64,000 nt of DNA. Source: Gordionus sp. m RMFG-2023 (Eukaryota > Nematomorpha > Gordioida > Chordodea > Parachordodidae). A model generated the notes under the pieces. It worked only from the letters and a program-made list of their open reading frames with translations. It was not told where the DNA came from and searched no databases. Position numbers and translations under genes: made by a program. Of the stretch, positions 33,165-44,257 are shown piece after piece (the first letter of the stretch is position 1; the number at the start of each line of letters is the position of its first letter). The stretch lies in contig NC_088777.1 of assembly GCF_954871325.1 (NCBI RefSeq), positions 24,591,366 to 24,655,365 of the forward strand, written 5' to 3'.

Positions 33165-36100
33165 TTCAATTTACACATTGAAAATCAAGAACAAGTTGAA
33201 CATTACTGTGGGCCATTAAAATCTATTTTATTATTTTTTTTTAGATTCCTACACAAGATACCATTCAACAAAACCAAACAATAGAACGTTTCATACTACC
33301 AAAATCTAAAGAAGGCATTATTGCTTCAACAAGAGTAAATTTTATATTTTTAAGATGTGATTCCGAAATATATATTTATTAGGTGAGGGGCTATTCTAAT
33401 ATTTTCCATTATTTTTTATAAATATGTTTATAAGTATATATTTAGTAATTTTATTTTATGTCCACAATAATAAATATTTTAAACTAAACTTATTTTTATA
33501 AAATTGAGTATTTCTTATATTTTTAAATTTTAATAATAAATCAACATAAGGAGAAAGTTAGAAAGAGACAGGCACTTTGTCGTATCAAGAAAAGGAACGA
33601 GCAAAGTCTTATTCCTACAACATCCAACCATCTTGAAGATACTGGAAATAAAAAATTTGCTTCAACATCCAATCATCTTGAAGATACTGAAAATCAAGAA
33701 CAAGTTGAACATTACTGTGGGCCATTAAAATCTATTTTATTATTTTTTTTAGATTCCTACACTAAATACCATTCAACAAAACCAAACAATGGAACGTTTC
33801 ATACTACCAAAATCTAAAGAAGGCATTATTGCTTCAACAAGAGTAAATTTTATATTTTTAAGATGTGATTCCGAAATATATATTTATTAGGTGAGGGGCT
33901 ATTCTAATATTTTCCATTATTTTTTATAAATATGTTTATGAAGTATATATTTAGTAATTTTATTTTATGTCCACAATAATAAATATTTTAAACTAAACTT
34001 ATTTTTATAAAATTGAGTATTTCTTATATTTTTAAATTTTAATAATAAATCAACATAAGGAGAAAGTTAGAAAGAGACAGGCACTTTGTCGTATCAAGAA
34101 AAGGAACGAGCAAAGTCTTATTCCTACAACATCCAACCATCTTGAAGATACTGGAAATAAAAAATTTGCTTCAACATCCAATCATCTTGAAGATACTGAA
34201 AATCAAGAACAAGTTGAACATTACTGTGGGCCATTAAAATCTATTTTATTATTTTTTTTAGATTCCTACACTAAATACCATTCAACAAAACCAAACAATG
34301 GAACGTTTCATACTACCAAAATCTAAAGAAGGCATTATTGCTTCAACAAGAGTAAATTTTATATTTTTAAGATGTGATTCCGAAATATATATTTATTAGG
34401 TGAGGGGCTATTCTAATATTTTCCATTATTTTTTATAAATATGTTTATGAAGTATATATTTAGTAATTTTATTTTATGTCCACAATAATAAATATTTTAA
34501 ACTAAACTTATTTTTATAAAATTGAGTAATTCTTATATTTTTAAATTTTAATAATAAATCAACATAAGGAGAAAGTTAGAAAGAGACAGGCACTTTGTCG
34601 TATCAAGAAAAGGAACGAGCAAAGTCTTATTCCTACAACATCCAACCATCTTGAAGATACTGGAAATAAAAAATTTGCTTCAACATCCAATCATCTTGAA
34701 GATACTGAAAATCAAGAACAAGTTGAACATTACTGTGGGCCATTAAAATCTATTTTATTATTTTTTTTAGATTCCTACACTAAATACCATTCAACAAAAC
34801 CAAACAATGGAACGTTTCATACTACCAAAATCTAAAGAAGGCATTATTGCTTCAACAAGAGTAAATTTTATATTTTTAAGATGTGATTCCGAAATATATA
34901 TTTATTAGGTGAGGGGCTATTCTAATATTTTCCATTATTTTTTATAAATATGTTTATGAAGTATATATTTAGTAATTTTATTTTATGTCCACAATAATAA
35001 ATATTTTAAACTAAACTTATTTTTATAAAATTGAGTAATTCTTATATTTTTAAATTTTAATAATAAATCAACATAAGGAGAAAGTTAGAAAGAGACAGGC
35101 ACTTTGTCGTATCAAGAAAAGGAACGAGCAAAGTCTTATTCCTACAACATCCAACCATCTTGAAGATACTGGAAATAAAAAATTTGCTTCAACATCCAAT
35201 CATCTTGAAGATACTGAAAATCAAGAACAAGTTGAACATTACTGTGGGCCATTAAAATCTATTTTATTATTTTTTTTAGATTCCTACACTAAATACCATT
35301 CAACAAAACCAAACAATGGAACGTTTCATACTACCAAAATCTAAAGAAGGCATTATTGCTTCAACAAGAGTAAATTTTATTATTTTTAAGATGTGATTCC
35401 GAAATATATATTTATTAGGTGAGGGGCTATTCTAATATTTTCCATTATTTTTTATAAATATGTTTATGAAGTATATATTTAGTAATTTTATTTTATGTCC
35501 ACAATAATAAATATTTTAAACTAAACTTATTTTTATAAAATTGAGTATTTCTTATATTTTTAAATTTTAATAATAAATCAACATAAGGAGAAAGTTAGAA
35601 AGAGACAGGCACTTTGTCGTATCAAGAAAAGGAACGAGCAAAGTCTTATTCCTACAACATCCAACCATCTTGAAGATACTGGAAATAAAAAATTTGCTTC
35701 AACATCCAATCATCTTGAAGATACTGAAAATCAAGAACAAGTTGAACATTACTGTGGGCCATTAAAATCTATTTTATTATTTTTTTTAGATTCCTACACT
35801 AAATACCATTCAACAAAACCAAACAATGGAACGTTTCATACTACCAAAATCTAAAGAAGGCATTATTGCTTCAACAAGAGTAAATTTTATATTTTTAAGA
35901 TGTGATTCCGAAATATATATTTATTAGGTGAGGGGCTATTCTAATATTTTCCATTATTTTTTATAAATATGTTTATGAAGTATATATTTAGTAATTTTAT
36001 TTTATGTCCACAATAATAAATATTTTAAACTAAACTTATTTTTATAAAATTGAGTAATTCTTATATTTTTAAATTTTAATAATAAATCAACATAAGGAGA

Positions 36101-38420
36101 AAGTTAGAAAGAGACAGGCACTTTGTCGTATCAAGAAAAGGAACGAGCAAAGTCTTATTCCTACAACATCCAACCATCTTGAAGATACTGGAAATAAAAA
36201 ATTTGCTTCAACATCCAATCATCTTGAAGATACTGAAAATCAAGAACAAGTTGAACATTACTGTGGGCCATTAAAATCTATTTTATTATTTTTTTTAGAT
36301 TCCTACACTAAATACCATTCAACAAAACCAAACAATGGAACGTTTCATACTACCAAAATCTAAAGAAGGCATTATTGCTTCAACAAGAATAAATTTTATA
36401 TTTTTAAGATGTGATTCCGAAATATATATTTATTAGGTGAGGGGCTATTCTAATATTTTCCATTATTTTTTATAAATATGTTTATGAAGTATATATTTAG
36501 TAATTTTATTTTATGTCCACAATAATAAATACTTTAAACTAAACTTATTTTTATAAAATTGAGTAATTCTTATATTTTTAAATTTTAATAATAAATCAAC
36601 ATAAGGAGAAAGTTAGAAAGAGACAGGCACTTTGTCGTATCAAGAAAAGGAACGAGCAAAGTCTTATTCCTACAACATCCAACCATCTTGAAGATACTGG
36701 AAATAAAAAATTTGCTTCAACATCCAATCATCTTGAAGATACTGAAAATCAAGAACAAGTTGAACATTACTGTGGGCCATTAAAATCTATTTTATTATTT
36801 TTTTTAGATTCCTACACTAAATACCATTCAACAAAACCAAACAATGGAACGTTTCATACTACCAAAATCTAAAGAAGGCATTATTGCTTCAACAAGAGTA
36901 AATTTTATTATTTTAAGATGTGATTCCGAAATATATATTTATTAGGTGAGGGGCTATTCTAATATTTTCCATTATTTTTTATAAATATGTTTATGAAGTA
37001 TATATTTAGTAATTTTATTTTATGTCCACAATAATAAATATTTTAAACTAAACTTATTTTTATAAAATTGAGTAATTCTTATATTTTTAAATTTTAATAA
37101 TAAATCAACATAAGGAGAAAGTTAGAAAGAGACAGGCACTTTGTCGTATCAAGAAAAGGAACGAGCAAAGTCTTATTCCTACAACATCCAACCATCTTGA
37201 AGATACTGGAAATAAAAAATTTGCTTCAACATCCAATCATCTTGAAGATACTGAAAATCAAGAACAAGTTGAACATTACTGTGGGCCATTAAAATCTATT
37301 TTATTATTTTTTTTAGATTCCTACACTAAATACCATTCAACAAAACCAAACAATGGAACGTTTCATACTACCAAAATCTAAAGAAGGCATTATTGCTTCA
37401 ACAAGAGTAAATTTTATATTTTTAAGATGTGATTCCGAAATATATATTTATTAGGTGAGGGGATATTCTAATATTTTCCATTATTTTTTATAAATATGTT
37501 TATGAAGTATATATTTAGTAATTTTATTTTATGTCCACAATAATAAATATTTTAAACTAAACTTATTTTTATAAAATTGAGTAATTCTTATATTTTTAAA
37601 TTTTAATAATAAATCAACATAAGGAGAAAGCTAGAAAGAGACAGGCACTTTGTCGTATCAAGAAAAGGAACGAGCAAAGTCTTATTCCTACAACATTCAA
37701 CCATCTTGAAGATACTGGAAATAAAAAATTTGCTTCAACATCCAATCATCTTGAAGATACTGAAAATCAAGAACAAGTTGAACATTACTGTGGGCCATTA
37801 AAATCTATTTTATCATTTTTTTTAGATTCCTACACAAGATACCATTCAACAAAACCAAACAATGGAACGTTTCATACTACCAAAATCTAAAGAAGGCATT
37901 ATTGCTTCAACAAGAGTAAATTATATATTTTTTTTAATTTGTATTGTATGTTAGCTGATAGCCCGTCAAGAATGACGAGGAATCAGATTTTTCCTATCTT
38001 ATAAGATGTGATTCCAAAATATATATTTATTAGGTGAGGGGCTATTCTAATATTTTCCATTATTTTTATAAATATGTTTATGAAGTATATATTTAGTAAT
38101 TTTATTTTATGTCCAAATAATAAATATTTTAAACTAAACTTATTTTTATAAAATAGAGTAATTCTTATATTTTTAAATTTTAATAATAAATCATCATAAG
38201 GAGAAAGCTAGAAAGAGACAGGCACTTTGTCGTATCAAGAAAAGGAACGAGCAAAGTCTTATTCCTACAACATCCAACCATTTTGAAGATACTGGAAATA
38301 AACAATTTGCTTCAACATCCAATCATCGAAGATACTGAAAATCAAGAACAAGTTGAACATTACTGTGGGCCATTAAAATCTATTTTATTATTTTTTTTTA
38401 GATTCCTACACAAGATACCT
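33165..38420 (+). repeat. 509-bp tandem array of exon-like units, ~10 copies
   Basis: The landmark GATTCCTACAC recurs at 33244, 33752, 34261, 34770, 35279, 35789, 36298, 36807, 37316, 37825 and 38401. That gives a 508-510 bp period; the last interval is longer because of extra sequence. Copies are nearly identical. Each unit holds a T-tract plus AG, then 31 open codons with MERFILPKSKEGIIASTR before GTAAAT. A second open stretch begins AAG|GAG with KVRKRQALCRIKKRNEQSLI and ends EQVEHYCGPL. The last words match the Helitron protein's EHYCGLL start, so the unit derives from the Helitron gene's 5' exons. 509 is not a multiple of three. Confidence 0.95.
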
Positions 38421-38479
38421 TTGGTGCAATATCTAAGTATAATTTTTTCAGTGATTCTATATCAATAAAAACAAATCAA

Positions 38480-39230
38480 GTTAAAAATTTTAATTTATGA
38501 CAATAAATAAATTTATTTAAATTAGTTTCTACGGATCATATTGCCGAAATGTGCCATTCAACGGACTCTTAATCTACCCAAATCAATAAAAACAAACGAA
38601 GTTAAAAAATTTAATTTATGTTATCAAATAGATTTTTTTAAAATTAGATTCCACGATATATATTACCGAAATGTACCATTCAGCAGAATCTTAATCTACC
38701 AAAATCAATCAAAATAAACCAAGTTAAAAATTTTAATTTATCTTAATAAATTAATTTTTTTAAATTAAATTCCACGAATCATATTACCAAAATGTACCAT
38801 TCATTCAACAGAATCTTAATCTACCCAAATCAATAAAAACAAATTAAAAATTTTAATTTATGTTAAAAAATAAATTTATTTAAATTAGATTCCACGGATC
38901 ATATCGCCGAAATGTGCCATTCAACAGAATCTTAATCTACCCAAATCAATAAAAACAAACAAAGTTAAAAATTTTAATTTATGTTAACAAATAAATTTAT
39001 TTAAATTAGATTCTACGAATCATATTCCGAAATGTACCATTCAACAGAATCTTAATCTACCCAAATCAATAGAAACAAACAAAGTTAAAAATTTTAATTT
39101 ATGTTAACAAATAAATTTTTTTAAATTAGACACTACCAAAATCTACTATTCACCAAAATCTTAATCTACCCAAATCAATAAAAACAAACCAAGTTAAAAA
39201 TTTTAATTTATGTATAACAAATATTTTAAT
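38480..39230 (+). repeat. ~120-bp tandem array, 6 copies, diverged
   Basis: Units are recognised by TTAGATTCCACGGATCATAT, GAAATGTACCATTCAACAGA and CTTAATCTACCCAAATCAAT, near 38523, 38647, 38766, 38886, 39006 and 39126. They look like shortened, diverged relatives of the exon-like block GATTCCTACACTAAATACC in the 509-bp array. No conserved open frame. Confidence 0.85.
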
Positions 39231-39440
39231 AAATATAAATTTCTGAATCACATCTCATAAGATAGATAAGAAAATTTTTGATTTATCCATCATCAGGGGT
39301 TATTCAAAATTTATTATTTATTTATGAAGTATATGGTTATTAATTTTAATTTATGTCCACAATAAAAAATATCATTCATCAACTAATAAAAAAGAAAATT
39401 CTTATTTCACTATCATCTTGACGGGCAAAATATAAGATAA
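39228..39440. repeat. Diverged piece of Helitron terminal region
   Basis: CTGAATCACATCTCATAAG and GATTTATCCATCATCAG match the region before the Helitron 3' end (CGAAATCACATCTCATAAA and GATTCATCCATCATCA near 46.13-46.19 kb). A part resembling the 509-bp unit (TATTTATGAAGTATATGG, ATTTATGTCCACAATAA) follows. It ends near CATCTTGACGGGC, half of the terminal hairpin. Probably a degraded second 3' end. Confidence 0.55.
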
Positions 39441-39520
39441 AATAAGTATGTGCTACATAATCGTAATTACCCATGGAATATTTTAGAAAAAATTATTATA
39501 AGCCTGGCATATGTTTACAT

Positions 39521-40110
39521 CAGAGCCGGTGTATTGATTGTGAAATCAATACCCATTGTAACTTCAATACCGTATTGATATAATTATAGATTCAATACCG
39601 TAGTGATATATTGCTATTGTAGAATCAATACCGTATAGATTTTTAAGATGTTTGCATCGCTTCAAATATATTGGCGACCATTAAAATTATAAAATATTTA
39701 TTTATTATATATTTTTTCATCGCTTTATAGATATTGGCGGCCATTTTCGATTTGTAAAAATTTTATTTAAAATAGATTTAATAGTTTTAAATATATTAAA
39801 ATGATAAATATGATTTTCTATTCTTTTATATAATTTATCAGGGAATTTATTTATTTTACAATTCTTGATATCCTATATATTTTATATTTGTTTACTCATT
39901 ATTTGTAATTTGTGAAGTGCTATATAATTGTTGATTCAAAGTTTTATAAATGATATTATGAATTCAAATAAATTAAATGGACCTTATTGATTGAGTTTAT
40001 AAATTTTGTGATTCATATATAAATGTCGAATCAAAGATTTATAAAAATCAATAACGTATTGATTTTTGATGGTATTGATTTTACAATTACACCGGGTCTG
40101 CAGGTCTCTG
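39521..40110. mobile_element. MITE with AATCAATACC ends
   Basis: Begins CAGAGCCGGTGTATTGATTG, followed by TGAAATCAATACC. It ends GGTATTGATTTTACAATTAC, ACCGGGTCTG and CAGGTCTCTG, an imperfect inverted pair. CAATACCGTATTGAT words repeat inside. No clean 8-bp duplication was found. It lies just upstream of the Helitron gene's surviving start and may have displaced its original first exons. Confidence 0.6.
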
Positions 40111-40179
40111 AATAATCACAAAAATATTAAATTATATGTATAATTTTTAGCAGGCCTCAAATTTATTTTAGATAAATAT

Positions 40180-41070
40180 TTCTGCACAACAATCATTAGT
40201 ACAAGAACATTATTGTGGATTACTCAACACTAAGTGCGATTATTGCGATTCTCTAAATTTTTTATTGGAAAAACCCACAGATGGCAAATTTAAGAATTGC
40301 TGTCATAAGGGTAAAGTTAAGATACCATCAATCCGATATATTCCTTTTTTACTAGACCTTTTATCTAATCCTAACAATGAATTTCATTCAAACTTTATGA
40401 AATATATAAGATCTTATAATAGTTCACTTGCTTTCGCATCCATGGGAGCACAGATTTCTAATAGTTTAAACCCAGGCCCATATTGATTTAGAGTTCATGG
40501 GCAAATTTATCACCGAACATCTCATTTATATCCTTCCACTGGGATGCCTCCTAAATCTGCACAACTATATGTCCTTGAGACAACCCAGGCTGTTAATGGC
40601 AGGTTACACATGAAAGAAAATTCTGGTTGCAATGAGGATCTCTTAAAAAGATTAGATATTTTAATAAGACAGAATAACCCATTTTCTATTAGTTTTAAAA
40701 CCTTGGGAGAAATTAAGAAAGAAGAAAAAAATAGGGCTATTCAAGAAAATCGTCCAGTTCAAAAAATCAATATGATTTTTCGTGCAGATCGCTCAAGTGA
40801 CAAGCGAAGATATAACATTCCTAATATAGATGAAGTAGCTATGATTTTTACAAATGATGATGGTGAACCCCCATTTAAACGGGATATCAAGGTCTATCCT
40901 CGAGTTGATGGAAGTGATCTGATAAATATAAATAAATTAAGCCCTAATCTTGATCCAATGGTATATCCTCTATTATTTCCTTTTGGTGACCCTGGTTGGA
41001 AACCAGATTTAAAGGGCGTACAAGGGCAAATATCTCACTACTACAGTTTAAAATATTTAGATTAGCAATT
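40180..41070 (+). pseudogene. Helitron Rep/helicase gene, N-terminal part
   Basis: Encodes QEHYCGLLNTKCDYCDSLNF, the Cys/His start common to Helitron proteins (HYCG....C..C.S..F), then SIRYIPFLLDLLSNPN, GMPPKSAQLYVLET and DPMVYPLLFPFGDPGW. These are the pre-Rep domains of Helitrons. One in-frame stop follows NPGPY (TGA near 40484) and another follows YSLKYLD (TAG near 41063). Around 41047-41112 a neighbouring frame carries the expected RLAIRENEFNPILFAG, so paired frameshifts also exist. Otherwise colinear with the downstream frame. Confidence 0.85.
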
Positions 41071-41071
41071 C

Positions 41072-44000
41072 GTGAAAATGAATTCAACCCAATCCTTTTT
41101 GCTGGGATTATCACAACAATATATTGTTAATTCCTATTTACAGGTCGAGGCGAATAATTTAAATTTTATTAGACAAAATCAGCCAAAATTACGAGTAGAT
41201 GAATATTCTGGATTAATGGACTACTTGGAAACAAAGTCAAACAATATAATTCCCGGCAAAGCAGTAATATTACCATCATCTTTTCAAGGTTCTCAAAGAA
41301 ATATGCGAGAACGCTATCACGATGCAATGGCCATTGTGCTCAAATTTGGCAAACCTGATTTGTTTATTACTTTTGCATGCAATCCTAATTGGCTTGAAAT
41401 TAAGGAAAATCTATTTCCCGGGCAAAGTCCTACAGATAGACCAGATTTAATAGCCCGTGTTTTTAAATTGAAATTAAATGAATTATTGTTCGATATAAAT
41501 AAAAAAAATTTATTTGGTAAATCTATGGCTTTTATATATACAATCGAGTTCCAAAAAAGAGGTTTGCCTCATGCCCATATACTTATTATTTTAAACGATG
41601 ATAGCAAAATTGAAACATCTCAAACTATAGATAAATTTGTTTGTGCCGAAATGCCAGATAAAATTCTCGATCCTAAACTTTTTCAGATTGTTACCCATTT
41701 TATGATACATGGTCTTTGCGGGATATTTAACCCCAAATCGCCTTGCATGGAAAATGGCATATGTACCAAAAAATTTCCGAAGGATTTTCAAATGGAAACA
41801 AGACCAAATATTGATGGGTATCCATATTATAAACGAGATAATGGTATTACAATTCTTTCCGGTAAACCTACGGATAATCGTTATGTTATTCCATATAATC
41901 GATATCTAATGTTAAAATTCAATGCTCATATTAACGTGGAAATTTGTACATCTATTAAATCGGTAAAATATATCTTTAAGTATATTTATAAGGGCTATGA
42001 CTGTACTAATGTTGACATTAATGTTGCTTCAAATATAAATATTCATGACGAAATTAAATCACATTTAAATGCGCGATATGTGAGTGCATGTGAATCAATG
42101 TGGAGATTATTAGAAAATAATATGCATGACCGCTCGCACGCTGTTATTCGCTTAGGAATTCATTTACCTTTACAACAGCCAGTATATTTCACTGCTGGAC
42201 ATGAAAGAGATGCTTTATTGAGATCAGAAAATAAACATACTACTTTAACGGCATGGTTTGAGTTAAATAAGACAGATCTAAATGCTAGACAATATCTTTA
42301 TGGGGAAATACCTTATCATTATGTGTTTACAAATTACCATTGGAAACTAAGAAAAAAACGATTAAATGTAATTTCGAGAATGTATTCCGTTCATCCTAAT
42401 TCTGGTGAACGATTCTTCCTTCGATTATTATTACTTCATGTTTGCGGGGCTACAAGTTTTGATTATTTAAAAACTATTAATGGAATTTTAATGAGTACTT
42501 TTAAAGAGGCAGCTATTAAAAGAAATTTGTTATCAGATGATAAAGAGTGGGAATCATGCTTAGAAGAGGGATCAATATATCAAATGCCGTCACAACTTCG
42601 GAGTACTTTTGCCTTTATCTGCATTTTTTGTCAGCCTGAAAATCCTGCATATCTATGGAATAGGTTCAGATTTATGATGATTGAAGATTATTTGCGTCAA
42701 TATTCAGAAGTAATTGCAATAAACATGGCTTTAATGGACATTGAAAACGTTTTTCTTGATCATGGTTTATGCTGTCAAAATTTTGATCTTCCTTCACCTA
42801 CAAAAATCCAACCAAAACAACATTATGATGCCCATGTTGAAGCTGCTAATTCAATCGAGCGTATATCTAAATTAAACCGATTACAAAAATATGCTTTTGA
42901 TTTAATTATACAAGCGATTGAATTAGAAAATATTCCAGAAAGATATTTCTTCGTGGATGGCCCTGGAGGTTCTGGTAAAACGTATCTTTACAATACCTTA
43001 ATGTGTTATATAAGAGCAAAAAATCAAATTGTATTGCCTTTTGCAACCACCGGCATATCCACTATTCTTTTAAAGGGGGGAAGAACCATCCATAGCGGAT
43101 TTAAATTACCTGTACCTATCTTTGAAACTTCTACATCCCATATGAATTTACATAGTTCGCTAGCTCTAGATAATAAAAATAGCAAATTGATTATTATTGA
43201 TGAGGTCACAATGATGACTAAACACGCTTTGCGATGCATTGACCGATTACTTAAAGACATTATGAAAAATTCCCACCCATTTGGCGGAAAAGTAATTTTA
43301 TTAGGTGGTGGTTTTAGACAGACTTTCCCAGTAGTGCCTAAAGGCTCCAAAGTTGATATTATAGAGTCCTGTATAAAAAGTTTATATTTATGGAGTCATT
43401 TTAAAATAATACATTTGATTGATAATATGCGTATTTCATCAGATCAAGTTGATTACAATGCTTGGTTACTTAAAATTGGAGATGGGCTATCACGCAGCAA
43501 TTCTGATCTTCCTACAATTAGTGTTGAAATCCCACCTTATTTGCTTGAAAATGATTCATTAATAAAATGTGTGTATGGTAATTCTATAGAAATTGCTGAT
43601 ATAGATAGTCTTTCTACTAAAATAATATTAACCACCAAAAATAAAATTGCACTTACTCTCAACAACGATATCATTAATATAATTTCAGGCCCTATCAAAC
43701 ATTATTATAGTGCAGATTCCTTTGAAAGCGATAATAAGGATGATATAATGAATTTTCCACTAGAATTTTTGCATTCACAAACTCCATCCGGTATGCCACC
43801 TCACAAGCTATCACTTAAGGTTGGTACAATTGTTATGCTATTACGCAACTTGAGCCCAAAGAAAGGACTTTGTAATGGTACCCATTTAATCATACGACAT
43901 TTACATATTAATTTTATCGACGCTGAGGTATTGACAGGCACTAATAAGGGTTATCGAGTTTTTCTCCCACGAATAGATCTAGCTCCAAGTGACTCTCAGT

Positions 44001-44236
44001 TACCATTTACTTTAAAAAGACGACAGTTTCCTATAATTCCCGCTTTTGTGATTACAATAAATAAAAGTCAAGGACAAACTTTTGATCATGTAGGCTTATT
44101 CCTCCCTGAGCCCGTCTTTGCCCATGGACAACTATATGTGGCTCTTACTAGATGTAAATCTCAAAATAATATGAAAATTATGATTTTGCCATCAGAATTA
44201 CAAGGAAAAAACATTCACACAAAATATCGTATATAA
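41072..44236 (+). CDS. Helitron Rep-helicase, long open frame (1054 codons)
   Basis: Rolling-circle transposase plus helicase. Rep part: FGKPDLFITFACNPNW, then the HUH motif GLPHAHILI, then the two-tyrosine block VKYIFKYIYKGYD. Helicase part (Pif1-like): Walker A VDGPGGSGKTYLYNT, Walker B KLIIIDEVTMMTK, motif III VILLGGGFRQTFPV, C-terminal INKSQGQTFDHVGL and YVALTRCKSQ. The usual GGDFRQ is GGGFRQ here. Full Helitron proteins are about 1400 residues; the missing N-terminal third lies in the preceding broken frame. Start choice is arbitrary because the natural protein begins upstream. Relatively young copy; no stop across 3.1 kb. Confidence 0.95.
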   Translation: MKMNSTQSFLLGLSQQYIVNSYLQVEANNLNFIRQNQPKLRVDEYSGLMDYLETKSNNIIPGKAVILPSSFQGSQRNMRERYHDAMAIVLKFGKPDLFITFACNPNWLEIKENLFPGQSPTDRPDLIARVFKLKLNELLFDINKKNLFGKSMAFIYTIEFQKRGLPHAHILIILNDDSKIETSQTIDKFVCAEMPDKILDPKLFQIVTHFMIHGLCGIFNPKSPCMENGICTKKFPKDFQMETRPNIDGYPYYKRDNGITILSGKPTDNRYVIPYNRYLMLKFNAHINVEICTSIKSVKYIFKYIYKGYDCTNVDINVASNINIHDEIKSHLNARYVSACESMWRLLENNMHDRSHAVIRLGIHLPLQQPVYFTAGHERDALLRSENKHTTLTAWFELNKTDLNARQYLYGEIPYHYVFTNYHWKLRKKRLNVISRMYSVHPNSGERFFLRLLLLHVCGATSFDYLKTINGILMSTFKEAAIKRNLLSDDKEWESCLEEGSIYQMPSQLRSTFAFICIFCQPENPAYLWNRFRFMMIEDYLRQYSEVIAINMALMDIENVFLDHGLCCQNFDLPSPTKIQPKQHYDAHVEAANSIERISKLNRLQKYAFDLIIQAIELENIPERYFFVDGPGGSGKTYLYNTLMCYIRAKNQIVLPFATTGISTILLKGGRTIHSGFKLPVPIFETSTSHMNLHSSLALDNKNSKLIIIDEVTMMTKHALRCIDRLLKDIMKNSHPFGGKVILLGGGFRQTFPVVPKGSKVDIIESCIKSLYLWSHFKIIHLIDNMRISSDQVDYNAWLLKIGDGLSRSNSDLPTISVEIPPYLLENDSLIKCVYGNSIEIADIDSLSTKIILTTKNKIALTLNNDIINIISGPIKHYYSADSFESDNKDDIMNFPLEFLHSQTPSGMPPHKLSLKVGTIVMLLRNLSPKKGLCNGTHLIIRHLHINFIDAEVLTGTNKGYRVFLPRIDLAPSDSQLPFTLKRRQFPIIPAFVITINKSQGQTFDHVGLFLPEPVFAHGQLYVALTRCKSQNNMKIMILPSELQGKNIHTKYRI

Positions 44237-44257
44237 TGAAATCTTAAATTCATAATT

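Noticed and set aside
33165-38420. CRISPR-like array
   Set aside because: Regular spacing, but the whole 509-bp unit is repeated with no short repeat/unique spacer structure, and the context is a eukaryotic Helitron.
39521-40110. hAT target duplication for the AATCAATACC MITE
   Set aside because: The flanking 8-mers (GTTTACAT and AATAATCA) do not match, so no duplication is claimed.
43024-43350. 108-codon minus-strand frame within the Helitron helicase
   Set aside because: Antisense shadow of a well-supported coding region.
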